Below are positions 1 to 7,007 of a stretch of DNA of 7,073 nt, piece after piece (within the stretch, counting starts at the first letter, position 1; each line of letters starts with the position of its first letter). The notes under the pieces were generated by a model. That model worked only from the letters and a program-made list of their open reading frames with translations. It searched no databases and was not told the origin of the DNA. This DNA comes from GCA-2716065 sp036123135 (GTDB taxonomy: Bacteria > Bacteroidota > Bacteroidia > Flavobacteriales_D > Parvicellaceae): positions 1 to 7,073 of the forward strand of contig JAZADZ010000067.1 of the NCBI GenBank assembly GCA_036123135.1, given 5' to 3'. A program made the position numbers and the translations under genes.

Positions 1-1047
1 CTTATAGATTTCAGTTTATCAGAAATTGAAATTTCTGATATTGAATTGTTGGATTCTTATTTTCAAACTGAAGAAATTAATTCAACTACAAAATCAGGTT
101 TTTCTTTAATACCTCTTGTTAATAATTATTACAGTCCTGAGTTTGATAAAATTGCATACTACTTCGAAATGTATAATCCACATTCTGAGGAGACACCATA
201 CGTGCTCACACAATCGATTAGAATAAAAGAAACCGCTGAAATAGCCGGTCAATACAACAAGCTTAAAAAAATAAAGCTCAACTCAACTCACCCCATAATT
301 AATAGTTTTAACATCAACAACTTACCAACAGGAAACTATTATTTATTGGTTCAACTCAGAGACTACAACAATGAACTTGTAGCTGAAAAAAAAGTAAATT
401 TTCAGCGCACCAATCGTAAAAGTCCTCTTGCAATGGACCAACTTAATGCAGTTAATTTCTCCAATACTTTTTGCAGTAAACTTCCATCAGATAGCTTAGA
501 CGAATTCATTCAGTGTCTTGCTCCAATTGCATCTCCTTTCGAGCTTAACATTATCGATAGAAAAGCAAAATCTATGGATGATACAGCAAAACGAAAATTT
601 TTTTATAGCTTTTGGTACAACCACAACAATGTTGAACCTCAAAAAGCATGGGAAGACTATAAAATTCAAGTTAAGCGTATTGACCGTTTATTTGGAACAA
701 AAATTAGAAAAGGATACCAAACAGATCGAGGTAGAGTGTACCTAAAATATGGTGCACCAAACAATTTAATTGATCGTCCTAACGAACCCAGCACCTACCC
801 TTATCAAATTTGGCATTATTACAGACTTGGAAGATTCAACAACAAAAGATTTATATTCTATCTTCCTGACTTAGTTACCAACGAGTACGTTATTTTACAC
901 TCCGATGTTCCTGGAGAAATTAGAGACGACAACTGGAATGCCACCTTGAACTCAAGAAATAGTACAAAATCAAATATTGACAATCCAAATCAAGGAAGTA
1001 TGGATCATTGGGGAAACAATAGCTCTATACTTTTCAATAATCCATAA
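1..1047 (+). CDS. GWxTD domain-containing protein, 5'-partial
   Basis: The frame is open from base 1, so the gene starts outside the window. The first start-like codon, TTG at 46, is only an internal leucine. With base 1 as the start of residue 1, a beta-rich N-terminal part is seen (FDKIAYYFEMYN at 48-59, LPTGNYYLLVQLRD at 108-121). A helical linker follows, then the C-terminal GWxTD region: GYQTD at 238-242, followed by RGRVYLKYGAP, and IWHYY at 270-274. The Trp of the name-giving motif is Tyr here. The end is rich in Asn and Ser and finishes with an HWGNN...FNNP tail, which I recall as usual for the family. These proteins are widespread in Bacteroidota and are generally predicted to be exported; the molecular function is not established. 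The signal peptide cannot be seen because the 5' end is missing. The TAA stop directly abuts the ATG of the downstream glycosyltransferase, so the two are probably co-transcribed. Family assignment is fairly sure; role unknown. Confidence 0.85.
   Translation, partial: LIDFSLSEIEISDIELLDSYFQTEEINSTTKSGFSLIPLVNNYYSPEFDKIAYYFEMYNPHSEETPYVLTQSIRIKETAEIAGQYNKLKKIKLNSTHPIINSFNINNLPTGNYYLLVQLRDYNNELVAEKKVNFQRTNRKSPLAMDQLNAVNFSNTFCSKLPSDSLDEFIQCLAPIASPFELNIIDRKAKSMDDTAKRKFFYSFWYNHNNVEPQKAWEDYKIQVKRIDRLFGTKIRKGYQTDRGRVYLKYGAPNNLIDRPNEPSTYPYQIWHYYRLGRFNNKRFIFYLPDLVTNEYVILHSDVPGEIRDDNWNATLNSRNSTKSNIDNPNQGSMDHWGNNSSILFNNP
17..40. repeat. Perfect 10-bp inverted repeat with 4-nt loop
   Basis: TATCAGAAAT at 17-26 and ATTTCTGATA at 31-40 are exact reverse complements separated by TGAA. 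The repeat lies inside the GWxTD coding region and encodes part of LSEIEISDI. It could form a stem-loop in RNA or DNA, but the stem is AT-rich with only two GC pairs. The near-symmetric codon series may produce it by chance. Confidence 0.5.
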
Positions 1048-2067
1048 ATGTCAAAAACTGCTGTTGTCATACTTAATTATAACGGTAAAGATTGGTTGCA
1101 AAAATTTATACCTAATGTTTTAGAAAATAGTAAAGAAGATGCTGATGTAGTGATTATAGACAATTACTCTTCAGATGGCTCAGTTGAGTTTATTAAAACA
1201 AATTTTGGCAACCAGCTCCAACTCATTCAGCTGAACCAAAACTTTGGTTTTGCTGGAGGATACAACAAAGGGTTACAGGACCTAGCTTACGATTTTTACA
1301 TTCTACTTAACTCTGATGTAGAAGTAACTCCAAACTGGATTAAACCAATAATTAGTCAACTTGAAGCAGATACATCTATTGTGGCCGTTCAGCCCAAAAT
1401 ATTATCATACAAAGACAAATCATTTTTTGAATACGCTGGTGCAGCGGGTGGGTTCATTGATAAATATGGATACCCATTTTGCAGAGGAAGAATATTTACA
1501 ACCATTGAAAAAGATTGCAAGCAATACGACGATATTAAAGAAGTTTTTTGGGCATCGGGAGCATGTTTTTTCGTTCGCGCTTCAAGCTTCATTAAGGAAG
1601 GAGGATTTGATGAAAGTTTTTTTGCTCACATGGAGGAAATTGATTTATGCTGGAGATTGAAAAATAAAGGAGGTAAAATCTTTTTTAATCCGAATTCAAC
1701 AGTTTTTCACGTTGGAGGCGGAACTATTGAATATGAATCACCCAGGAAAATATTTCTAAATTTTAGAAACTCTCTGTTTATGATTCATAAAAATGACAAT
1801 AGAAATATTTTTTTACTGCTTTTTGTGAAACTCGTTTTAGATGGAGCTGCTGGAATTAGGTTCTTGCTCTTGGGTAAACCTATTTTAACGTTAAATATTT
1901 TGAAGGCTCACCTTCATTACTACAAATCCATTTCAAGACTCAATAAAATTAGAAAAAAACAACAGAATAAAGATGTAAAGAAGCTTTTAGGATTTTACAA
2001 TAAGTCCATATTACGTTCTTACTTTTTGAAGAATAAGAAAACATTCAAAGAAATTATTCTGAATTGA
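1048..2067 (+). CDS. Glycosyltransferase family 2 (GT-A fold)
   Basis: A 339-residue protein predicted to transfer a sugar from a nucleotide-sugar donor to a glycan or lipid acceptor at the cytoplasmic face of the membrane. The N-terminal GT-A domain begins with TAVVILNYNGKDWL (4-17), has the nucleotide-binding Asp in VVIIDNYSSDGS (34-45), and carries NSDVE (88-92), the DXD-equivalent metal site. WASGACFFVR (168-177), EEIDLCWR (196-203, candidate catalytic acidic residues) and HVGGGT (221-226) follow. This is the layout of the rhamnosyltransferase-like branch of GT2. A hydrophobic stretch at about 253-276 may be membrane-associated, and the C-terminus is strongly basic. Length is usual for the family. 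The ATG directly follows the TAA of the GWxTD gene (TAAATG), which suggests translational coupling. Donor and acceptor cannot be told from sequence, and no other polysaccharide genes lie in the window. Confidence 0.93.
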   Translation: MSKTAVVILNYNGKDWLQKFIPNVLENSKEDADVVIIDNYSSDGSVEFIKTNFGNQLQLIQLNQNFGFAGGYNKGLQDLAYDFYILLNSDVEVTPNWIKPIISQLEADTSIVAVQPKILSYKDKSFFEYAGAAGGFIDKYGYPFCRGRIFTTIEKDCKQYDDIKEVFWASGACFFVRASSFIKEGGFDESFFAHMEEIDLCWRLKNKGGKIFFNPNSTVFHVGGGTIEYESPRKIFLNFRNSLFMIHKNDNRNIFLLLFVKLVLDGAAGIRFLLLGKPILTLNILKAHLHYYKSISRLNKIRKKQQNKDVKKLLGFYNKSILRSYFLKNKKTFKEIILN

Positions 2068-2101
2068 TTACATTAATTTTTAAAACTGATAAATCTATAC
2101 T

Positions 2102-2132
2102 TTTGATTGAACTCACTATTATTGTATCTTTA
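2102..2132 (+). promoter_or_regulatory. Bacteroidota-type promoter for the MORN-variant pair
   Basis: TTTG at 2102-2105 and TATCTTTA at 2125-2132 are separated by 19 bases. They fit the Bacteroidota pattern of a -33 TTTG and a -7 TAnnTTTG, with one mismatch in the last base of the -7 box. Transcription would begin at about 2138-2140, after the ATG at 2135. That argues the true start codon of the next gene is ATG 2159 or 2165. The position in the only sizeable spacer on this strand supports a separate transcription unit for the two MORN-variant genes. Confidence 0.5.
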
Positions 2133-2164
2133 AAATGTTCAACAATACTACCCCATTTATGTTG

Positions 2165-2905
2165 ATGAAAGCTTTTCTTACATTCTTTGCGATTTCATTA
2201 ATTTGTTTACTGTCACATGGGCAATTTAATTTTGATAAACAGATAAAATCCAATGTAAAATACTCAGAAAATATAATTGATGAAGTTTATGGTATAACAC
2301 TTTACGAACCACTTAATTTGGGAATTTCAGCAGATTCAGTTCGCATGGAAAACGGATATGCTGTTAACAATTGGAAGGAAGATTATTACGAAAACGGACA
2401 GTTACTGCACAGAGGGTATTACATTGAAGGTCAACTAAAAGTGTATAAAAATTATTATCCAGATGGAACTTTAGAGCGAGATTTTAAAAATATTGATGGG
2501 TTTAGATCCAAGTGTGCACTATATTATCCATCTGGAAAGATTAAAAGTGAAATCATTTATCTTAATGGATCACCCATTTCTTGGACCGATTATTACGATA
2601 ATGGAAACATGGAATATATGGAGGAATTTGATAAAAATTTCTTGTATCACATAGCCAAAAAATCGTATTACAAATCTGGTCAATTGGAGACTCTTTTTGA
2701 ACTAATTAGCAAAAAAAAGCTTCAATTTTCAACTTATGAATACTACCTGAATGGATCAAAAAAAATGGAAGGAACACTTCGTTATGATATGAGTAGATAC
2801 GACTATTACAAAACAGGTACTTGGATATATTACAACGAAGCTGGAGACGAAACAAAACAAGAAACCTATTCGGAGGGAAAAGTCATTAAAACAAAAAAAT
2901 TCTAA
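2165..2905 (+). CDS. Secreted MORN-variant (YwqK-like) repeat protein
   Basis: A 246-residue protein from ATG 2165. In-frame ATGs also exist at 2135 and 2159, but 2165 gives a clean signal peptide (MKAFLTFFAISLICLLSHGQ, likely cut near residue 19-20), and the predicted promoter would initiate downstream of 2135. The mature part contains about seven degenerate MORN-variant repeats with the pattern YYxxGxLxxE, at about residues 70, 94, 118, 141, 166, 191 and 218, for example YENGQL, YPDGTLE, YPSGKIKSE, YDNGNMEY and YKSGQLE. Such repeats form stacked beta-hairpins. In Bacteroidota they are common in exported proteins of unknown function, often automatically named 'YwqK family antitoxin'. No toxin gene is adjacent, so that name should not be read as function. 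The stop is one base before the next ATG, whose product has the same architecture, so the two form an operon and probably a diverged duplication. No catalytic residues are recognisable. Confidence 0.82.
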   Translation: MKAFLTFFAISLICLLSHGQFNFDKQIKSNVKYSENIIDEVYGITLYEPLNLGISADSVRMENGYAVNNWKEDYYENGQLLHRGYYIEGQLKVYKNYYPDGTLERDFKNIDGFRSKCALYYPSGKIKSEIIYLNGSPISWTDYYDNGNMEYMEEFDKNFLYHIAKKSYYKSGQLETLFELISKKKLQFSTYEYYLNGSKKMEGTLRYDMSRYDYYKTGTWIYYNEAGDETKQETYSEGKVIKTKKF

Positions 2906-2906
2906 A

Positions 2907-3521
2907 ATGAAGAAGCTGACTACAATCATATCAACTCTGTTTTTTTTAATTACAAGCTTTTTTTTCAATGCACAAAATCGAATCGATTTTTATAGTCTAG
3001 CTTCAACTGATTCTGGTTTTTTTTTCAAAAATAAAGGCTACACTGGAGTTGCATTTACCAACAACAAAAGCGGTCAATTACAGAGGGAAATGGATATGTT
3101 AGATGGAAAAATCATAAAAAACCGAAACTATTATACTAACTTGAATGATTCTATACCAAAAATTAAATTCGAATCAGAAACGAAAGATGGAAAAAGGAAT
3201 GGTCTAAGAAGAGGATGGTATGAATCTGGTGAAATAAAGTTTGAAACCTATTATAAGAATGGATGGAATAACGGTTCGTCCATCAAATGGTACAAAAATG
3301 GACAAAAAGAAAAAGAACTTCAATTTAAACTAGGCGTTAAAGTTGGTGTTCACAAAGACTGGAACCCTAGCGGAATTCTTGTTAAAGAACGTTTCTATCA
3401 ACAAACAACACCTACTTCAAGTACTTTAATTAAAAGAATAACTTATGATAAGTTAAATGGACTTATTATAAATGAAGAATGTTTTGACTCTGAGGGAATT
3501 GTAGTCGATTGCTCTAAGTAA
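2907..3521 (+). CDS. Secreted MORN-variant repeat protein, second of a pair
   Basis: A 204-residue protein with a strong signal peptide: basic MKK, a hydrophobic core at 5-20, and likely cleavage at NA-Q (22/23). The mature part has about four or five MORN-variant repeats. These include GYTGVAF...SGQL (44-58), GLRRGWYESGEIKFETYYKN (99-118), SSIKWYKNGQKEKELQF (124-140) and VHKDWNPSGILVKERFY (148-164). The end, CFDSEGIVVDC (192-202), looks like a final degenerate repeat and places two cysteines ten residues apart. It starts one base after the stop of the upstream MORN-variant gene, so it very likely shares its transcript and cellular site. Three T-tracts of 8, 8 and 9 bases fall in the first 120 bases and encode Phe runs. 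Function unknown; it probably acts in the periplasm or at the cell surface. It ends 14 bases from the facing hutH stop. Confidence 0.82.
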   Translation: MKKLTTIISTLFFLITSFFFNAQNRIDFYSLASTDSGFFFKNKGYTGVAFTNNKSGQLQREMDMLDGKIIKNRNYYTNLNDSIPKIKFESETKDGKRNGLRRGWYESGEIKFETYYKNGWNNGSSIKWYKNGQKEKELQFKLGVKVGVHKDWNPSGILVKERFYQQTTPTSSTLIKRITYDKLNGLIINEECFDSEGIVVDCSK

Positions 3522-3535
3522 AAAAGTTATTTTAA

Positions 3536-5014
3536 TCAATTTCTGATGAATTCAATTGTCTTATGAATGTCTTCGTATAAGACGGAGTCTAAGTTTCTGA
3601 AGGGAACTATTTTCCTATACTCCTTTAATAATGTTTCAATTTTTTCTGAAGATTTTTCTGGTCTTCTAAATTCAATAGCTCTACTTGATGTAAATAGTTC
3701 AATGGCCATTAATTTTTCAACATTCTCAATAACCTCTAAAGCTTTAGTAGAAGCATTTGCACCCATACTAACGTGATCTTCTTGACCATTTGAGGAATCG
3801 ATAGTATCTACTGAGGATGGCGTACAAAGTTGTTTGTTTTTGCTAACAATCGAAGCTGCACTATATTGAGGAATCATCAATCCAGAATTCAATCCAGAAT
3901 CTTCAATCAAAAAATCTGGAAGACCTCTTTGACCAGAAATAAGTTTATACACTCTTCTTTCAGAAATACTACCAATTTCAGAAACTGCAATTGCCAATTG
4001 ATCCATTGCAAGAGCTAGAGGTTGACCATGAAAATTACCAGCAGAAACTATTAAATCATCTTCAGGAAATATTGTCGGATTATCTGTGACTGAATTTACT
4101 TCAGTTTCTACAATATCCATAACAAAATTAACTACATCCTTGGAGGCACCATGTACCTGAGGAATACATCTAAAAGAATAAGGATCTTGAACAGCTTCCT
4201 TATTTTTATTAAAAATCGCACTACCCTCTAAAATCATACGAATGTTTCTAGCAGTTTCAATTTGTCCAGGATGATTCCTAACTAGATGTACTTTTTCTAA
4301 AAAAGGGGATGCACTAGCTTCAAAGGCGTCAATAGACATTGCTCCAATGGTATCTGCCCAAGTAAGAATGTTAGAAGTCTTAATTAGACAGAACACTGCG
4401 TGAGCGCTCATAAACTGGGTTCCATTTAGTAGAGCTAATCCCTCTTTAGATTTTAAGGTGAGTGGAGCTAAATTATGCTGTTTAAGAAATTCAGCTGATT
4501 TGATGCGATTTCCATTATAATCGAGATACCCTTCACCAATTAGTGGTAAGGACATATGAGCTAATGGAGCCAAATCACCAGAGGCTCCAAGAGAACCTTG
4601 CTCATAAATAACAGGAAATACATTATTATTGAACAAGAAAATTAACCGATCAACTAATTCTATTGTAACTCCAGAATGGCCTAATGATAATGCTTTTATT
4701 TTCAACAATAGCATAAGTTTCACAATCTCGTGCCTTATCTCCTTTCCCATACCACATGCATGAGATATCACTAAATTCTTCTGAAGCTTTTCTAAATCTT
4801 GATCTGAAATGATTTTATTGCAAAGAGATCCAAAACCAGTATTGACTCCGTAATAAATATTTGAAGAGGAAGATAATTTATTGTCTAGAAACTTTCGACA
4901 TTTGATTATTTTTTGCCTTACACTGTCATCGAGTTGAATCTTAAAGTTACTATTTAAAATATGAGCTAAGTCATCAATTAAAAGATCATCAGTAGTTATA
5001 ATGAAGGTATCCAT
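3536..5014 (-). CDS. hutH: Histidine ammonia-lyase
   Basis: This 492-residue enzyme removes ammonia from L-histidine to give trans-urocanate, the first step of histidine breakdown, in the cytoplasm. The aromatic amino-acid lyase signature GSLGASGDLAPLAHM lies at 140-154; A144-S145-G146 would cyclise into the MIO electrophile. Active-site residues known from the Pseudomonas enzyme all have counterparts: Y55 in YYGVNTGFG, H85 in SHACGMG, N197 in LLNGTQ, Q276/Y279/R282 in QDPYSFR, F328 in GNFHG and E412 in QEDH. SHACG favours histidine over tyrosine or phenylalanine as substrate. Length is close to the usual 500-510. The gene starts four bases after the hisS stop, so it is probably the distal gene of a hisS-hutH operon. 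The other degradation genes (hutU, hutI, hutG) are not in the window. Substrate is inferred from motifs only. Confidence 0.95.
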   Translation of the reverse strand: MDTFIITTDDLLIDDLAHILNSNFKIQLDDSVRQKIIKCRKFLDNKLSSSSNIYYGVNTGFGSLCNKIISDQDLEKLQKNLVISHACGMGKEIRHEIVKLMLLLKIKALSLGHSGVTIELVDRLIFLFNNNVFPVIYEQGSLGASGDLAPLAHMSLPLIGEGYLDYNGNRIKSAEFLKQHNLAPLTLKSKEGLALLNGTQFMSAHAVFCLIKTSNILTWADTIGAMSIDAFEASASPFLEKVHLVRNHPGQIETARNIRMILEGSAIFNKNKEAVQDPYSFRCIPQVHGASKDVVNFVMDIVETEVNSVTDNPTIFPEDDLIVSAGNFHGQPLALAMDQLAIAVSEIGSISERRVYKLISGQRGLPDFLIEDSGLNSGLMIPQYSAASIVSKNKQLCTPSSVDTIDSSNGQEDHVSMGANASTKALEVIENVEKLMAIELFTSSRAIEFRRPEKSSEKIETLLKEYRKIVPFRNLDSVLYEDIHKTIEFIRN

Positions 5015-5018
5015 TCAA

Positions 5019-6383
5019 CTATTTTTTTAAAACATTAACCACTGAACTAAAATCCATTTTATTTTGAATTCCGGAGTTCATGTCCTTTAATTCAAGCTGT
5101 AAATTATCTGCGTTTGAGCTACAAAAAAGAACATAGGGAACTTCGATAGCATTCGCATACTTTAACTGTTTTTTAAGCTTTGATTGATCTGGATATAGCT
5201 CAGTAACAATACCATTAAATCGGAAATCATTGGCTAAACTATTAAGTAAATATTGGTCAACTTCTTGGTTGATAATTAGTAGCTTAGTAGAAGATTCCTT
5301 AAAATCTGGAAATAAATTCTTTTCGGCCATAACATCATAAATTCTATCTGCGCCAAAAGAAATACCAACTCCAGAAATATCTTTCAATCCAAATACGCCT
5401 GTTAAATCATCGTATCTACCACCTCCAGAAACACTTCCAACATTTGCATCATCCACAACCACTTCAAAAATAGCTCCAGTATAATAGTTTAAGCCTCTAG
5501 CAAGGCTCATGTCCAGTTTTAATTTTATATTTTTTAAAGGGTATTTGGTAAAATAATTAACAATAAATTTCAATTCTTCAATGCCCTTAAGACCAATTTT
5601 TGATGTTTTAAAAATTGATGTTAAATTACTGATAATCATAGTATTATTACCATCAAAAGAAAGTAAAGGTTTTATAAAAGAAATGGATGAATTAGCGACA
5701 CCTTTACTTTGAAGTTCCTCGATAACTCCATCCACACCTATTTTATCTAATTTATCGATCGCTACTGTAATATCAATAATTTTTTCTGGCTGTCCTGTCA
5801 GCTCAGCAATAGCGGATAATATTTTTCTGTTGTTAATTTTAACGGTTACATTATCAATTTTCAAAGAATCAAATACTGATCCAATAATTTGAATTAGGTC
5901 AATTTCGTTTAATAAAGATTCACTTCCAACGATGTCTGCATCACATTGATAAAATTCCCTGTACCTACCTTTTTGGGGGCGATCTGCACGCCATACAGGC
6001 TGTATCTGAAATCGCTTAAAAGGAAAAGAAAGTTCATTCTGATTCATAACCACATATCTAGCAAAAGGAACGGTAAGGTCGTATCTAAGACCTTCGTTGC
6101 ATAAACTATGCTCAATTGCTCCCTGAGATGACTTTTCTGGATCGGTATTTTTTAGAGCTTTAAAGAATTTGTCTCCTCTATTTAATATTTTAAAAATTAA
6201 CCGATCTCCTTCTTCTCCGTATTTTCCAGAAAGTGAGGCAAGGTTTTCCATGGAAGGAGTTTCAATCTGATTAAAACCATAACTGACAAATACTTTTTTG
6301 ATTTGATCAAAAATGTAATTTCTCTTTTTCATTTGAGCAGGAGAAAAGTCTCTTGTACCTTTAGGAATAGATGGTTTACTCAT
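5019..6383 (-). CDS. hisS: Histidyl-tRNA synthetase
   Basis: A 454-residue class II aminoacyl-tRNA synthetase that activates histidine with ATP and charges tRNA-His in the cytoplasm; essential and normally dimeric. The start MSKPSIPKGTRDFSP is typical of Bacteroidota HisRS. Motif 1 covers about 36-47 (GFNQIETPSMEN). Motif 2 covers about 123-150 and includes RADRPQKGRYREFYQCDAD (132-150). The histidine-specific HisA motif LARGLNYYTG is at 294-303, with the catalytic Arg at 296. Motif 3 is seen as GGGRYDDL (320-327) and GVGISFGADRI (338-348). The anticodon-binding domain occupies about 366-454. The protein is longer than the E. coli enzyme (about 424), partly from the segment around 61-90, which I believe is normal in this phylum. 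All key motifs are intact. It lies 54 bases after the DUF1566-type gene and four bases before hutH, all on the same strand. No T-box or leader-peptide attenuator is visible in that short upstream spacer. Confidence 0.97.
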   Translation of the reverse strand: MSKPSIPKGTRDFSPAQMKKRNYIFDQIKKVFVSYGFNQIETPSMENLASLSGKYGEEGDRLIFKILNRGDKFFKALKNTDPEKSSQGAIEHSLCNEGLRYDLTVPFARYVVMNQNELSFPFKRFQIQPVWRADRPQKGRYREFYQCDADIVGSESLLNEIDLIQIIGSVFDSLKIDNVTVKINNRKILSAIAELTGQPEKIIDITVAIDKLDKIGVDGVIEELQSKGVANSSISFIKPLLSFDGNNTMIISNLTSIFKTSKIGLKGIEELKFIVNYFTKYPLKNIKLKLDMSLARGLNYYTGAIFEVVVDDANVGSVSGGGRYDDLTGVFGLKDISGVGISFGADRIYDVMAEKNLFPDFKESSTKLLIINQEVDQYLLNSLANDFRFNGIVTELYPDQSKLKKQLKYANAIEVPYVLFCSSNADNLQLELKDMNSGIQNKMDFSSVVNVLKK

Positions 6384-6399
6384 GATTTAAAACTTCTTG

Positions 6400-6407
6400 T
6401 AAATTTA
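6400..6407 (-). promoter_or_regulatory. Possible -7 element upstream of hisS
   Basis: In the 54-base spacer before hisS, the minus strand reads TAAATTTA, seven of eight bases of the TAnnTTTG element, which would start transcription about 10 bases before the ATG. A convincing -33 TTTG is missing, and such AT-rich octamers arise easily by chance. hisS could instead be read from the gene upstream. Confidence 0.25.
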
Positions 6408-6437
6408 GCATTTGAGTGGAATAAAAGGAATTAAAAT

Positions 6438-7007
6438 CTAAAAAGATCGAATTGCCCTAACATGAGGATCTGTTAGGTTATTTTTACTTCCATCATCAGC
6501 AAAACCAGCACCTGCATTGAAATACCAAGCGTGAGAAGCCGTTTGTTGGGTAGATGACCAGTAATAGCGCTGTGCAATTCCGTTTGTTGAGGGATCTCCG
6601 TCTTGCTCAAGTATCTTATTTATTAAAAATCGTTGATTAAATAAAAGATTAAATTCATCGATTGATGGCATATACCAATCAGAATAGCCTTGAAAAGAGT
6701 AAGAAGCACATAGGCCAATTGCAAAATAAGATTTTCCACCTGCGGCAATAAAAGCTCTTGTGTTTGAGGCACCGTCCCATGAGCTATTGCAATTGGGAAC
6801 CGCTAAATCAGGAAACCCCCAAGGACAAGAGGAGCTTAAATCTTTAAGACTTGCTATCAAACCATGCTGATTGCCCAGTGAATCTTCATAAATATTGAAT
6901 ATTATACCACCACCAAAAATTTCTCCAATATAATGCTTTTTTTGAGCGTTAGTTTGTGATAAGTTGAAACAACAACTAAAGATTAGAATATTCCAAATGA
7001 ATTTCAT
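6438..7007 (-). CDS. Secreted DUF1566-type (Fibrobacter/Legionella Lcl-like) protein
   Basis: A 189-residue protein with an N-terminal signal peptide (hydrophobic 3-16, likely cleavage at TNA-Q, 21/22). The rest is a single DUF1566-like domain of the kind found in Legionella Lcl and the Fibrobacter paralogous family. Seen in order are GGGIIFNI (32-39), HGLIAS (48-53), GYSDWYMPSIDEFN (107-120), YYWSSTQ (148-154), AWYFNAG (160-166) and the terminal VRAIRSF (183-189). Cysteines at 61, 73 and 100 in the predicted mature part could form a disulphide. In Legionella Lcl this domain lies in a secreted adhesin, but in Bacteroidota its role is unknown. Here it stands alone rather than fused to repeats or a sorting domain, and no C-terminal type IX secretion signal is seen. 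It lies upstream of hisS on the same strand, 54 bases away, with no evident functional link. Confidence 0.85.
   Translation of the reverse strand: MKFIWNILIFSCCFNLSQTNAQKKHYIGEIFGGGIIFNIYEDSLGNQHGLIASLKDLSSSCPWGFPDLAVPNCNSSWDGASNTRAFIAAGGKSYFAIGLCASYSFQGYSDWYMPSIDEFNLLFNQRFLINKILEQDGDPSTNGIAQRYYWSSTQQTASHAWYFNAGAGFADDGSKNNLTDPHVRAIRSF

Noticed and set aside
518..745. Alternative plus-strand reading frame of 75 codons inside the GWxTD gene
   Set aside because: It lies wholly within a well-supported family gene in another frame and its translation shows no domain pattern.
1361..1660. Overlapping reading frames on both strands inside the glycosyltransferase gene (also 1389-1592 minus)
   Set aside because: Both lie under conserved GT2 motifs and have no recognisable features of their own.
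2756..2968. Minus-strand reading frame of 70 codons across the MORN-variant junction
   Set aside because: Its Phe/Lys-rich translation is the antisense of A/T-rich codons and it overlaps two better-supported genes.
2165..3521. Toxin-antitoxin locus based on YwqK-like repeats
   Set aside because: Both proteins carry signal peptides and neither neighbour resembles a toxin; the similarity is to a repeat fold, not to a function.
3567..4018. Two plus-strand reading frames antisense to hutH (3567-3776 and 3830-4018)
   Set aside because: They are antisense to conserved lyase sequence and contain no independent motif.
3536..5014. Tyrosine or phenylalanine ammonia-lyase of a pigment cluster
   Set aside because: The substrate-selecting segment reads SHACGMG, as in histidine ammonia-lyases, and no pigment or aryl polyene genes are near.
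6384..6437. T-box or attenuator controlling hisS
   Set aside because: The spacer is only 54 bases, has no stem-loops or His-codon leader peptide, and T-boxes are not expected in this phylum.
6969..7007. Lipoprotein signal on the DUF1566-type protein (cysteines at 12-13)
   Set aside because: The residues before Cys12 (IFS) do not make a good lipobox, while TNA-Q fits ordinary signal peptidase cleavage.
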